Assembly (NCBI RefSeq): GCF_001956855.1
Contig: NZ_MTHD01000003.1
Coordinates: 476,647-540,646 of the forward strand
From: Azonexus hydrophilus
GTDB lineage: Bacteria; Pseudomonadota; Gammaproteobacteria; Burkholderiales; Rhodocyclaceae
Direction: 5' to 3'
DNA length: 64,000 nt
Shown here: positions 35,980 through 44,359 of the stretch, piece by piece
How positions within the stretch are numbered: the stretch's first letter is position 1
Layout: every line of letters starts with the position of its first letter
Translations under genes and position numbers: made by a program
The notes under the pieces: generated by a model
The model's input: only the letters and a program-made list of their open reading frames with translations
What the model was told of the DNA's origin: nothing
Databases searched by the model: none

Positions 35980-37067
35980 TACAGTACCTTCAGGAAGGCT
36001 TCGAGCGCCTGCATCTCGCGCTCGTCCAGTTTGAGCGGCTTGATCAGCGGCGACGTGACCGGGAAGCGTGGGTCCTTCGCTTGTGCCTCGTTGGCCGGTT
36101 TCGGATGGAACATGCCGGCGTTATAGATGTTGACGATGCCGCGCAGCGAGCGGAACAGGCCGTTGTGCATCCACGGGCCGCTGCGCGAGACGTTGCGCAG
36201 TGTCGGGGTCTTGAATTTGCCCACATCCTCGTTGTTGCCGGTGACGTTGTAGCGGCCGAGATCCTCGTACTTGCGCCCGAAATAGGTCAGGCCGAGATTG
36301 TGGAATTCGTTGTCATTCAAGGCCGGCCCGGAGTGGCAGGTCATGCAGCGGGCCTTGGTGCGGAACAGGTGCAGGCCGAGCAGTTGCTTGTCATCCAGCG
36401 CCTTGCTGTCGCCGTCGAGGAAGGCATCGAAGGCGGTGCGCTCGGCGACCAGCGTGCGCTGGTAGGCGGCGAGCGTCGCCTGGATGCGCTCCAGCGTCAC
36501 CTCGCGATCGCCCCACGCCGCGGCGAAGTCCTCGGCATAACCGGGAATCGCCGCCAGCTTGGCCGGCAAGCGCTTGAGGTCCATCGCCATCTCGGCCGGG
36601 TCGGCGATCGGCCCGAGCGCCTGGTGCTCAAGGCTGGGTGAGCGGCCATCCCAGAACAGGCTGCTCGAATGAGCGGCACCCACCAGCGCCGGTGCGTTGC
36701 GCTTGCCCTTGCGTCCGTCGTGACCTGGCGTGACCGCCAGGGTGTCGGCGTAGGCGTGTTCGGGACGATGACAGGAAGCGCAGGCAATCTTGCCCGAATC
36801 CGACAGTGCCGGATCGAAGAACAGCCGGATGCCGAGCTTCACCAGCGGGTAGGGCAGCGTTGCCGGCAGGTCGGGCGTCTTGACCGAAGCCATTTCCTGC
36901 CAGGCGACCTGACCTTCGACCTGCGGCGCCGGCCATTGGGCGAGCGGCCGGGCGTAGGCCTGACGCAGGCAGGTAGGATCGCGGCCGTCGAGTAGTTGGC
37001 GACAGTCGCTAGCGGCAAAGGTGAGAAGCGGCAGACTGAGGAGGATCAGGGGGAAGAGTTTTCTCAT
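35979..37067 (-). CDS. Di-heme cytochrome c peroxidase/MauG-family protein
   Basis: 362 aa periplasmic protein with a signal peptide and two heme sites, CASCH (Cys96) and CMTCH (Cys241). The motifs FFDPALSDSGKIACASCH, HDGRKGKRNAPAL and LGRYNVTGNNEDVGKFKTPTLRNV are those of the MauG/CcpA superfamily. It either reduces peroxide or oxidises a protein partner. It is wedged between an STN-type TonB receptor and an M16 protease. ATG 37067 is preferred over TTG nine bases upstream. Confidence 0.87.
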   Translation of the reverse strand: MRKLFPLILLSLPLLTFAASDCRQLLDGRDPTCLRQAYARPLAQWPAPQVEGQVAWQEMASVKTPDLPATLPYPLVKLGIRLFFDPALSDSGKIACASCHRPEHAYADTLAVTPGHDGRKGKRNAPALVGAAHSSSLFWDGRSPSLEHQALGPIADPAEMAMDLKRLPAKLAAIPGYAEDFAAAWGDREVTLERIQATLAAYQRTLVAERTAFDAFLDGDSKALDDKQLLGLHLFRTKARCMTCHSGPALNDNEFHNLGLTYFGRKYEDLGRYNVTGNNEDVGKFKTPTLRNVSRSGPWMHNGLFRSLRGIVNIYNAGMFHPKPANEAQAKDPRFPVTSPLIKPLKLDEREMQALEAFLKVL

Positions 37068-37124
37068 GGCGTTCAAGAATGAAGGCGCCGGCGGTTCAGC
37101 CGGCGTGTATCGGGACGAAAAAAA

Positions 37125-39965
37125 TCAGAAGCGATAGCCAACCTCGATCCAGTACTGGCGACCGACTTCGTACGTCGGGACTCCGCTGTCGGTAACGCTG
37201 CTGGTGTCGGCAACCGAAGCCTTGTTGAGGACGTTGAAGACATCGAGGTTGACGAAGAAGGCCTGATTGCGGGTGGTCGGGAATTCCCAGCCGAGGCGCA
37301 GGTCCCAGGTCAGCGCGTTGTTGAACTTGCGCTTTTCCCAGACGGCGATCTGCTGGCCGTTGTGATAAACGCCCGAGGTGGTGGCCGGCTTGGCCTGGGC
37401 GATTTTCGAGTAGGCTGCGCGGTAACGCAGGAAATTGGTCCACGTCATGTTCCATTGCGGAATTTTCGTGATGCTGGAAAGGCGCAAGGTCCATGGACGG
37501 TTGTAATTGTCGGCCGGACGGCTCGAGTAAGGAATGACCTTGCCGTCGTACTGGATGTAGGGATTGGTGATATACAGGTCAGTGTCCGCGCTGATGTACG
37601 AAGGTGCGTTATGCTTGCTTTCGTTCCAGTCGAAAACTAGTTGACCGGTAGTTTCCGTGCCCAGCCAGCGCAGCTTGCTGAGCGGTGAAACCGTCAGTGA
37701 GACGATTTCGGCATCGCTTTTTCCAGCATTGGTGAAGGTCGTGTAGGTGTTGGAAAGCGTCGGGTCGGTCGAGGGCTGGCCGATGATCGTGCCGGTGACT
37801 TCCACTACCTGATCGCGGCCCTTGCGCTTGACGTATTTCAAGTCGAACTTTAAGTTCTGCCAGCGTTGTTCGATGCCCAGCATCAACTCGTCGTCGTATG
37901 GAATGTCAAGTTCGTTGAACTTGACCAGATTGGTCGCCTGGGTGCCGACGGTCCATGTGCTGTTGACCGTGTTGCGTTGCTCGCTGTTGTAGCGTAGCCG
38001 GTTGCGCCCCTCACGCAGGCGCCAACTAGTGATGTTGCGGCCGTAGTAACGGTTTGCCCCGGCGTTGAAAACGGTGCTCCTGTCGGCAAACAGATCGTAC
38101 TGGAGGGCAAAGCGCGGTGCCCAGGTCGTTTTGTTCATGTAGTTGTCGCTATCGACGCGTACACCAGGACGCAGGTTCCAGCGGCCGATCTCGATCGTAT
38201 CCTGGAGCCAGGCTGCCCATTGGGTTGTGGTGAAGTCGAAGTCGCCGGTGGTGAACCGGGTGCGCCGGGTCATGATCTGTCCTGGCCAGCTGCCAGTTTC
38301 GGTGGTGCCCATCGCGCAGGCGTCTACGGTGACGCCACCGGCATTGGTACAGGTTGCGGTCGATGCCGGCGTCGTGTAGGTGCTGTTTTCGGTCAGGCGC
38401 TCGTAGCGAACATATTGGGACGAGAGTTCAACACCGGTTTGCAGGCGATGTTCGCTATCGAGCAGGGAAAACGATTTCCAGTCGGTGTTGATACGGTACT
38501 GCCAGGTGTTCTGCTCCTGTTCGACATCGCCGTAGCCACCTTCAAGACTGCTGGCTGCCGAAGTTCCCCAGCTTTTGCTGGTCGAGCGCCGCCAAGCGTA
38601 GTAATCGTCGTAGTCGGAATCACGTGACTGGTCGAGCTTGCTCCAGGAAAGGTTGTGCTCAACCTTGGCCAGGTCACCATCCCAGCGTGCCTTGAAATTA
38701 AGTTGGGTGCCACCGGTCTGGGTTTCGAAAGCGGAGTTCGCGATGTTGCCTCGCCAGTAGGTATTGTTCTCTGGCGCATAGGTGACGCTCGATTCCAGAT
38801 CAAGACGGCTGATCGGTTTCCAGTTGGCCTTGATGAAGTAGTTGTCGATCGAACGTTCCTGGTCGCGTTTTTGCTGGCCAATAGCAGCATTGGCAGAGGA
38901 ATAGAAACTGGTCGGGATCGTCGAGTGTTTCTGGCTGAAATTGGCGAGCAGGCCGAAGTTCTCCGTCAGGTGTCCTTCGACAGTGCCGCGGATGATGGTC
39001 TTGTCGAATTCCGGCTGATCGTAGTGGGAAGACGAGTTCTCGAAATTTTCCGCCTGTTGTTCGGCGATGTGATAGCGGGTCCAGGATGAACGGGTGGTCT
39101 GGTAAGAGAGTTTTCCGTGCAGTTCCTTGCTTGCCTTGCGCGTCGTGGCTTCGATGACGCCGCCGTTGAATCGGCCGTAAGCGGCGGGCACGTTGCTGTC
39201 GTAGACGGTGATGCTCTCCAGCAGGTCGGTGTCCAGTGCCAGCCCCTGGCTCTGGCCGGGTACGTCAGACAGCGAGTTGATCCGGGCTTCGGTGCGTTCG
39301 CCGGGATCGATATCGTTGTTGATGTTGGCGCCGTCCATGATGAAGGCGTTCTGATAGTACTGGGCGCCGTTGATGCTGATGTCGGCGGGAGAAATTTCTC
39401 CGGGGGTCTTGCTGCTCAATTGGGTGTTGTTGAATTGCACGTTCGGATGAATCTTGAGCAGGCTGGTGATGTCGCCGTTGCCAACAGGCATGGCTTCGAT
39501 GGTTTTCCGGTCGACAACTGTGGTTCCCATCGGCTCATGCTGTTCGACCACCAGCACCGGCGCCAGTTGTGTTTCTCCGGTGTTGCCGCTGGCGTCGACG
39601 TTCTTTGGCAACGCCACCAGGATGTAGCCGGAGGGCGTGCGGGCGACGCCGTAGCCGGTGTTGCGCAGCAGGGTGGTGAAGCCGTCGTCGATCGCGTAGT
39701 TGCCCTTGATGCCTTCGCTGCGTAAATCCTTGAGTTTTTCTGCATCAATGACAAGTGGTACACCGGCTTGAACAGCAAAGCGGTTGAGCGTCGTATCGAG
39801 CGGGCCGGCCGGGATGTCGTAATGGCGGCTGGTCTGAGCGTGGGCCAGCGTTGGCAGTGCGCCGGCGAGGCTTGCGGTCAACGCCATGTGGGTCAGGAAA
39901 ACCAGCGGCTTGAGGCGGGTGCGCAGGCGGCTGGGGCGGGTCGTCGCGGTCGGCAGGTTGATCAT
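37125..39965 (-). CDS. TonB-dependent transducer-type receptor with N-terminal STN domain
   Basis: 946 aa. After the signal peptide (to about AHAQ) comes an STN (secretin/TonB short N-terminal) signalling domain (residues about 50-115: YDIPAGPLDTTLNRFAVQAG), a TonB-box region, plug and a long barrel ending VGYRF. STN domains talk to a FecR anti-sigma, and fecR-fecI lie directly upstream, so import of the ligand is coupled to gene activation. The barrel is larger than in siderophore receptors; the ligand cannot be told. Confidence 0.88.
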   Translation of the reverse strand: MINLPTATTRPSRLRTRLKPLVFLTHMALTASLAGALPTLAHAQTSRHYDIPAGPLDTTLNRFAVQAGVPLVIDAEKLKDLRSEGIKGNYAIDDGFTTLLRNTGYGVARTPSGYILVALPKNVDASGNTGETQLAPVLVVEQHEPMGTTVVDRKTIEAMPVGNGDITSLLKIHPNVQFNNTQLSSKTPGEISPADISINGAQYYQNAFIMDGANINNDIDPGERTEARINSLSDVPGQSQGLALDTDLLESITVYDSNVPAAYGRFNGGVIEATTRKASKELHGKLSYQTTRSSWTRYHIAEQQAENFENSSSHYDQPEFDKTIIRGTVEGHLTENFGLLANFSQKHSTIPTSFYSSANAAIGQQKRDQERSIDNYFIKANWKPISRLDLESSVTYAPENNTYWRGNIANSAFETQTGGTQLNFKARWDGDLAKVEHNLSWSKLDQSRDSDYDDYYAWRRSTSKSWGTSAASSLEGGYGDVEQEQNTWQYRINTDWKSFSLLDSEHRLQTGVELSSQYVRYERLTENSTYTTPASTATCTNAGGVTVDACAMGTTETGSWPGQIMTRRTRFTTGDFDFTTTQWAAWLQDTIEIGRWNLRPGVRVDSDNYMNKTTWAPRFALQYDLFADRSTVFNAGANRYYGRNITSWRLREGRNRLRYNSEQRNTVNSTWTVGTQATNLVKFNELDIPYDDELMLGIEQRWQNLKFDLKYVKRKGRDQVVEVTGTIIGQPSTDPTLSNTYTTFTNAGKSDAEIVSLTVSPLSKLRWLGTETTGQLVFDWNESKHNAPSYISADTDLYITNPYIQYDGKVIPYSSRPADNYNRPWTLRLSSITKIPQWNMTWTNFLRYRAAYSKIAQAKPATTSGVYHNGQQIAVWEKRKFNNALTWDLRLGWEFPTTRNQAFFVNLDVFNVLNKASVADTSSVTDSGVPTYEVGRQYWIEVGYRF

Positions 39966-40017
39966 CGTCAGGTTCCATTGGGGTTGGCGAGCCCTTGCGG
40001 GCAGGGACGAGTACCGG

Positions 40018-40055
40018 AACTGGCTGGCGCATGTGCTGCGGATTTGGCTTGGCTA
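40018..40055 (-). repeat. UTR element, divergent copy 3 (STN receptor leader)
   Basis: In mRNA sense GTAGCCAAGCC... and GCGCCAGCCAGT are separated by about 17 bases, 53 bases before the receptor start. The match is looser than in the other copies. Confidence 0.4.
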
Positions 40056-40121
40056 CCCAATCTCGTCTTTCATGGGTATTGACGGATGAGCTTGCGAAAG
40101 CGGAACTGCCGGAACAAAAAA

Positions 40122-41117
40122 TCAGCGATTTTTTTCGTGATCGACGATGACGAGGTAGGGCGTCAGCGTCCGGATGCGCAACTCGGGGAAGTTGTTGGCG
40201 AGCAGTTGCAGCGAACGGTCGGTGTCGTTCAGTGGCAGTACTGCCGAGACGTGCAGCTTGGCGATTGCGCTGCGGTCGTAGCGGATCAGGCCGGGCCGGT
40301 GGCGGGCGAGTTGGTCGAGGACTGCGGCCAGCGGGCGGTCGCGGACGACCAGCTGGTGCTGCTGCCAGGCGGTTTCCAGCATCTCGCCGTCAATCGCGGC
40401 CAGGCTGTTTTCGCTACCCGGGCCAAAGCGCAGGCTCTGGCCGGCTTCGACTACGACGGCTTGCTCCTGGCCATCGATGCGGACTTCGACCCGGGATTCG
40501 ATCATGCTGAGCACGGTCGCATCGTCCTGCCGGCTGACCAGGAAGCGGGTGCCGAGCGCGCGGATGTTGCCGTGTGCGGTACTGACGACAAAGGGGCGAC
40601 TGCTGTCGCGGGCGACATCGACGAGGATTTCGCCGCGCAGCAGGTCAACGGTTCTGGTTTTTGCATCGAATTCGAGGTCGACCGCAGAATTGCTGTTCAG
40701 CGACAGCTGGCTGCCGTCCGCCAGCGTTCTGGCGATCCATTCGCCGCTGCCGGTTTGCAGATCGGCGAACAGGATGTCGGCCGGCGCCGATTGCAGGGCG
40801 ATCCAGCCGGGCAGCAGCAGGGCGGCGGCCAGTGCGAGGGCGGTGGCGAGGCGTGGCGGTGGCCGCCGTGGCCGGGCGCTGTGGATGGCCTGGCGGGCTG
40901 GGCCCTGGGTGCCACGACTGCGGATGTCGTCAAGGCGGCCAAGCAGGCTTTCGAGATGGGCGGCGGCAGCGGCATGGCGTGGGTCGGCCTGTTTCCAGGC
41001 GCGGTAGCCGGCTTCGGCCTGTTGCCGTTCGCCGGGATCGTCGGCGCTCAGCCGGACGATCCAGTCGGCGGCCTGTTCGGCCAGCGTTTCCGGGGTGGCC
41101 GGCAGGCGGCTGTTCAT
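40122..41117 (-). CDS. fecR: FecR-family anti-sigma factor/sigma regulator
   Basis: 331 aa. A cytoplasmic N-terminal DUF4880 domain (EQAADWIVRLSADDPGE), a single membrane helix near residues 80-100, then the periplasmic FecR domain (LADGSQLSLNSNSAVDLEF, GEILVDVA, GNIRALGTRFLV). It receives the signal from the STN domain of the downstream receptor and controls FecI. ATG 41117 overlaps the fecI stop (ATGA). Confidence 0.9.
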   Translation of the reverse strand: MNSRLPATPETLAEQAADWIVRLSADDPGERQQAEAGYRAWKQADPRHAAAAAHLESLLGRLDDIRSRGTQGPARQAIHSARPRRPPPRLATALALAAALLLPGWIALQSAPADILFADLQTGSGEWIARTLADGSQLSLNSNSAVDLEFDAKTRTVDLLRGEILVDVARDSSRPFVVSTAHGNIRALGTRFLVSRQDDATVLSMIESRVEVRIDGQEQAVVVEAGQSLRFGPGSENSLAAIDGEMLETAWQQHQLVVRDRPLAAVLDQLARHRPGLIRYDRSAIAKLHVSAVLPLNDTDRSLQLLANNFPELRIRTLTPYLVIVDHEKNR

Positions 41118-41626
41118 GCCGGTTCGGCCGGGGCGCAGGCCAGCAGGCATTGCACCAGGTATTTGCGCACCATGCGCGGACCGACGCCGAGACGTTCCCC
41201 GATTTCGGCGTGCGTCAGTCCGTCCAGGTAATGCAGCAGAAAGGCTTCGCCGGCCTTGGCCGGGACGTTCTCGAGTGCAGCGGCGATGTGGGTCAGCGCC
41301 TCGACGGCGATCAGTGTTTCTTCCGGTGACGGAAAGCCGGTGAGCGGGTCGGCGAGCGCCGCCAGTTCCGCCAGATAGGCTTGCTCGATGGCTTGCCGGC
41401 GGGCGCGGTCGATGATCAGCCGCTTGGCGGTGGTGCTCAGGTAGGCGCGTGGCTCGCAGATCCCCGCCAGAACGTCGCGCGAGCCGATCAGGCGGAGGAA
41501 GGTGTCCTGGGCCACGTCGGCCGCGTGCTCCGGGCAGCCGAGCTTGCGCCGCAGCCAGCCGATCAGCCAGCCGTGATGGCTGGCGTACAGTTCATGCAGC
41601 GGGTCCGGACTGGCGGCGAGAGACAT
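41114..41626 (-). CDS. fecI: FecI-type ECF sigma factor
   Basis: 170 aa with sigma-70 region 2 (ELYASHHGWLIGWLRRKLG, DVAQDTFLRLI) and region 4 (FLLHYLDGLTHAEIGERLGV). Together with fecR and the STN receptor it forms a cell-surface signalling set. It lies 18 bases after feoA inside the larger operon, so basal levels should follow Fur control of that operon. Confidence 0.9.
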   Translation of the reverse strand: MSLAASPDPLHELYASHHGWLIGWLRRKLGCPEHAADVAQDTFLRLIGSRDVLAGICEPRAYLSTTAKRLIIDRARRQAIEQAYLAELAALADPLTGFPSPEETLIAVEALTHIAAALENVPAKAGEAFLLHYLDGLTHAEIGERLGVGPRMVRKYLVQCLLACAPAEPA

Positions 41627-41644
41627 CGTGGCGGTGTCAGAGCT

Positions 41645-41887
41645 TCAGCTGACGACCCAGATGTGCCGGGCGACTGCGTGTTCGAGCGCGAGTTCGACTT
41701 CCTCGGCGAGGATCACGGTCATCGGTTTTTGCTGCAGCACCTTGATCGGGCGTGATTCGGCGAGGCCGTAGGCGGTCAGTTGTTCGCGCTGGAGGGCGTC
41801 GATTTCCTCGCCCAGTCCGGCCAGGCGGACTTCCGTGCCGGGGGCGATGAAGGCAAGGGGGAGGCGGGCGTCGTGATTGGGGCTCAT
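41645..41887 (-). CDS. feoA: FeoA-family SH3-domain protein
   Basis: 80 aa small beta-barrel protein (PLAFIAPGTEVRLAGLG, QREQLTAYGL, VILAEEVELALEHAVARHIWV). FeoA supports the FeoB ferrous iron transporter from the cytoplasmic side. It follows feoB by seven bases, the reverse of the usual feoA-feoB order. ATG 41887 is chosen since the longer frame reads through feoB. Confidence 0.85.
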   Translation of the reverse strand: MSPNHDARLPLAFIAPGTEVRLAGLGEEIDALQREQLTAYGLAESRPIKVLQQKPMTVILAEEVELALEHAVARHIWVVS

Positions 41888-41894
41888 GGTCGTC

Positions 41895-43841
41895 TTACCA
41901 GATGGCGCGCAGGGCGAGGTTGAACAGGCCGCCGATGAAGAAGGCGAAGGGGACGATGACGGCAACCATGGCGATGGCGATCTTTGCACCCTGTTCCTTG
42001 ACCATCATCAGCAAGCTGGCGAAGCAGGGGATGAACAGGGTGATGGTGATCATGCCAACGATGGCCTGGATCGGATCGAGGACATCGGCCATGGCGAACA
42101 GGCCGGTGGCGCCGAAATCGCGGCGCAAAAAGCCCATGACGAAGGCCGCCGAGGCTTCCTTGGGCAGGCCGAGCCAGCCGCTGACCAGCGGTTCGCCGGC
42201 TTCGATGATGGCCGGCAGGACGCCGATCTTGTCGAGCGCGAACATCAGGAAGGTGCCGATCAGGAACAGCGGAATGACTTCGATCAGGTACCACTTGAGC
42301 CGCCCGGTGGTTTTCTTGACGACGTTGCCGACGATCGGCAGGCGCATCGGCGGCAGTTCGGTGACCAGCGGGATGCGCCGGCCGGGAATCAGCTTGGCGG
42401 CGAGGAAGCCGGCCAGCAGCAGGACGCCGACCATGGCCAGGGCCCAGATCAGCACGGCGGTGAAGGAAACGCCGCCGAGCATGCCGAGGACGACGCCGAG
42501 CTGGGCCGAGCAGGGAATGGCGAGGGCGAGCAGGAAGATGGTGATGACGCGTTCGCGTGGCGAGTGCAGGATGCGCGTGGTCAGCGTCGCCATCGTCACG
42601 CAGCCGAGACCGAGCACCATCGGCAGCACGGCGCGGCCGTTGAGGCCGATCATCGCGAACATCCGGTTGGCGATCACCGACAGGCGCGGCAGGTAGCCGG
42701 AATCCTCGAGAATGCCGAAGGCGATGAAGAAGGTGGTGACGATCGGCAGGATCAGTGCCAGGGCGTAGGTCATGCCCATCGTCCACAGGCCGTAGTCGCC
42801 GACCAGCATTTCGCTGATCCACGAGGCCCCGAACCAGCCTTCGACCAGCGCCGTGAAGCCCGGGTTCAGGATGCCTTCGAACAAGTCTTCTTCAAGCAGG
42901 CCGACCAGTGTCGTCGCGCCGAAGACGCCAACGAACTGGTACACCGCATAGAGCACGGCGAGCAGGATGGGAATGCCCCACAGCGGGTGCACCACGGCCT
43001 GGCCGATACGTTGTGACAGCAGCGGACTGCTCTTGACAGCGCGACGGGTGACGCTGGTCGCCAGCGCGTCGGCGGCTTCGGTACGCTCGCGGGCGAGCAG
43101 GGCCGGCAGATCGCCTTCGGCGCGTTCGCTGGCAGCGCGGCGCAGGGTGTCGAGACAGGCGTAATGCTCGCCGGCATGCTCTTTCAACCAGGCTTCGACT
43201 TCGCTGTCCTGGCCGAGATAGAGGATTGCCAAACCGCGCGCGGCGAGCACCGGATGCGGGGCGGTTTCATTGATGGCGCCAGCGACGGTTTCGATGGCAG
43301 TTTCGATCGCCGGGTCGTAGCGCAGCAGGCGGTCGGCGATGGCGGCCCTGGTCAGGCTGCCGGTCAGTTCGCCAATGCCTTCGCCGCCGGTGGCGACGGT
43401 GGCCAGCACCGGGATCGCCAGTTGTTTCGCCAGTGCCGGGATATCGACGGTGACGCCACGGGCGGTGGCTTCGTCATGCATGTTCAGCGCCAGCACCATC
43501 GGCACACCGAGCTCGGCCAGCAGTGCGGTCAACGTCAAGGTACGGCGCAAATTCTTGGCGTCGCCGACCTGAACCAGGCAACGGCTGGATTCATTGAGCA
43601 GGGCGCGCATCGTCGCCCGCTCGTCGTCGCTGCGCGATGGCAGCGCGAGCACACCCGGGGTGTCGAGCAGCGCCGCCTGCGGATCGAAGCGGGCGCTGGC
43701 GCGGGTGACTTCGACAGTCGTGCCGGGGTAGTTGGAGACGTTGACGTAGGCACCGGTCAGCCGGTGGAACAGTACGGACTTGCCGACGTTCGGATGGCCG
43801 ACCAGCAGGACGGCGTTGGCGGTGGTGGTGTTGGCGTTCAT
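41895..43841 (-). CDS. feoB: Ferrous iron transporter FeoB
   Basis: 648 aa. An N-terminal G-domain with G1 GHPNVGKS (residues 15-22), G3 DTPG and G4 NMHD, then a GDI-like helical segment and about ten membrane helices with the two Gate motifs (RXVLPMVLGLGC, SAQLGVVLGML). It takes up Fe(II) across the inner membrane. GGGAG precedes ATG 43841. It is somewhat short for the family, with no FeoC-like tail. The gene lies between a thioredoxin-like gene and feoA. Confidence 0.95.
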   Translation of the reverse strand: MNANTTTANAVLLVGHPNVGKSVLFHRLTGAYVNVSNYPGTTVEVTRASARFDPQAALLDTPGVLALPSRSDDERATMRALLNESSRCLVQVGDAKNLRRTLTLTALLAELGVPMVLALNMHDEATARGVTVDIPALAKQLAIPVLATVATGGEGIGELTGSLTRAAIADRLLRYDPAIETAIETVAGAINETAPHPVLAARGLAILYLGQDSEVEAWLKEHAGEHYACLDTLRRAASERAEGDLPALLARERTEAADALATSVTRRAVKSSPLLSQRIGQAVVHPLWGIPILLAVLYAVYQFVGVFGATTLVGLLEEDLFEGILNPGFTALVEGWFGASWISEMLVGDYGLWTMGMTYALALILPIVTTFFIAFGILEDSGYLPRLSVIANRMFAMIGLNGRAVLPMVLGLGCVTMATLTTRILHSPRERVITIFLLALAIPCSAQLGVVLGMLGGVSFTAVLIWALAMVGVLLLAGFLAAKLIPGRRIPLVTELPPMRLPIVGNVVKKTTGRLKWYLIEVIPLFLIGTFLMFALDKIGVLPAIIEAGEPLVSGWLGLPKEASAAFVMGFLRRDFGATGLFAMADVLDPIQAIVGMITITLFIPCFASLLMMVKEQGAKIAIAMVAVIVPFAFFIGGLFNLALRAIW

Positions 43842-43855
43842 GAGGCTCCCGGGAT

Positions 43856-44359
43856 TCAGGGCTGGTCGCAACTGGCCAGCGAGGCAGCCAGCCAGTGACG
43901 GTTGATTTCACCGGTACGTTGCGTGCAGGCGCGGCGTCCGGTATCGAGAATGACGGTGTGGGGCAGGGCGCCGGCGCGGTTGCCGAAACGGGCCAGCAGC
44001 CCGCGCGGGTCGCCCGGGCCGTGCAAGGACAGCAGCGGCGGCTGCAAGGCGGCCTGGATTTCCGCCGGTGCGGCGGCGGTTTCGCTCGGGCGTTGCAAGG
44101 CTACGGTGATGACGCGCGCCTTGCCATTGCGGGCGAGGGCGGCGAGTTCTGGCATTTCGCGGACGCACGGCGGGCAGTCGGCGCGCCAGAAATTGACGAC
44201 GGTGGGCATGCTCGGCAGCGACGACAGCTTGACGAATTGCTGACCGTTCGAAAGCTCGAAGTCGAGCGGCGTTTTTGCGGTCGACGGGCGGTCGACCGCA
44301 AAACCCGGCTCGGCCGCCAGTGCGAGGAGCAGAAAGAGCTTGAGCCCCCCGGCGGTCAT
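43856..44359 (-). CDS. Periplasmic thioredoxin-like protein (TlpA/ResA type)
   Basis: 167 aa; signal peptide to about GFA-VD, then a thioredoxin fold with active site Cys62-Pro-Pro-Cys65 (WRADCPPC) and the cis-Pro loop LPHTVILD. It would act as a thiol-disulfide reductase in the periplasm. The start overlaps the stop of the upstream receptor and the stop is 15 bases from feoB, so it is fixed between an outer-membrane receptor and the Fe(II) transporter. A double copy of the recurrent palindrome lies at the signal peptide boundary. Confidence 0.85.
   Translation of the reverse strand: MTAGGLKLFLLLALAAEPGFAVDRPSTAKTPLDFELSNGQQFVKLSSLPSMPTVVNFWRADCPPCVREMPELAALARNGKARVITVALQRPSETAAAPAEIQAALQPPLLSLHGPGDPRGLLARFGNRAGALPHTVILDTGRRACTQRTGEINRHWLAASLASCDQP
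44273..44303. repeat. Inverted pair of the recurrent word inside the thioredoxin-like gene
   Basis: TTTTGCGGTCGAC and GTCGACCGCAAAA are perfect 13-bp arms separated by GGGCG. The pair encodes the junction between signal peptide and mature domain, a place where extra sequence is tolerated. Confidence 0.7.
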
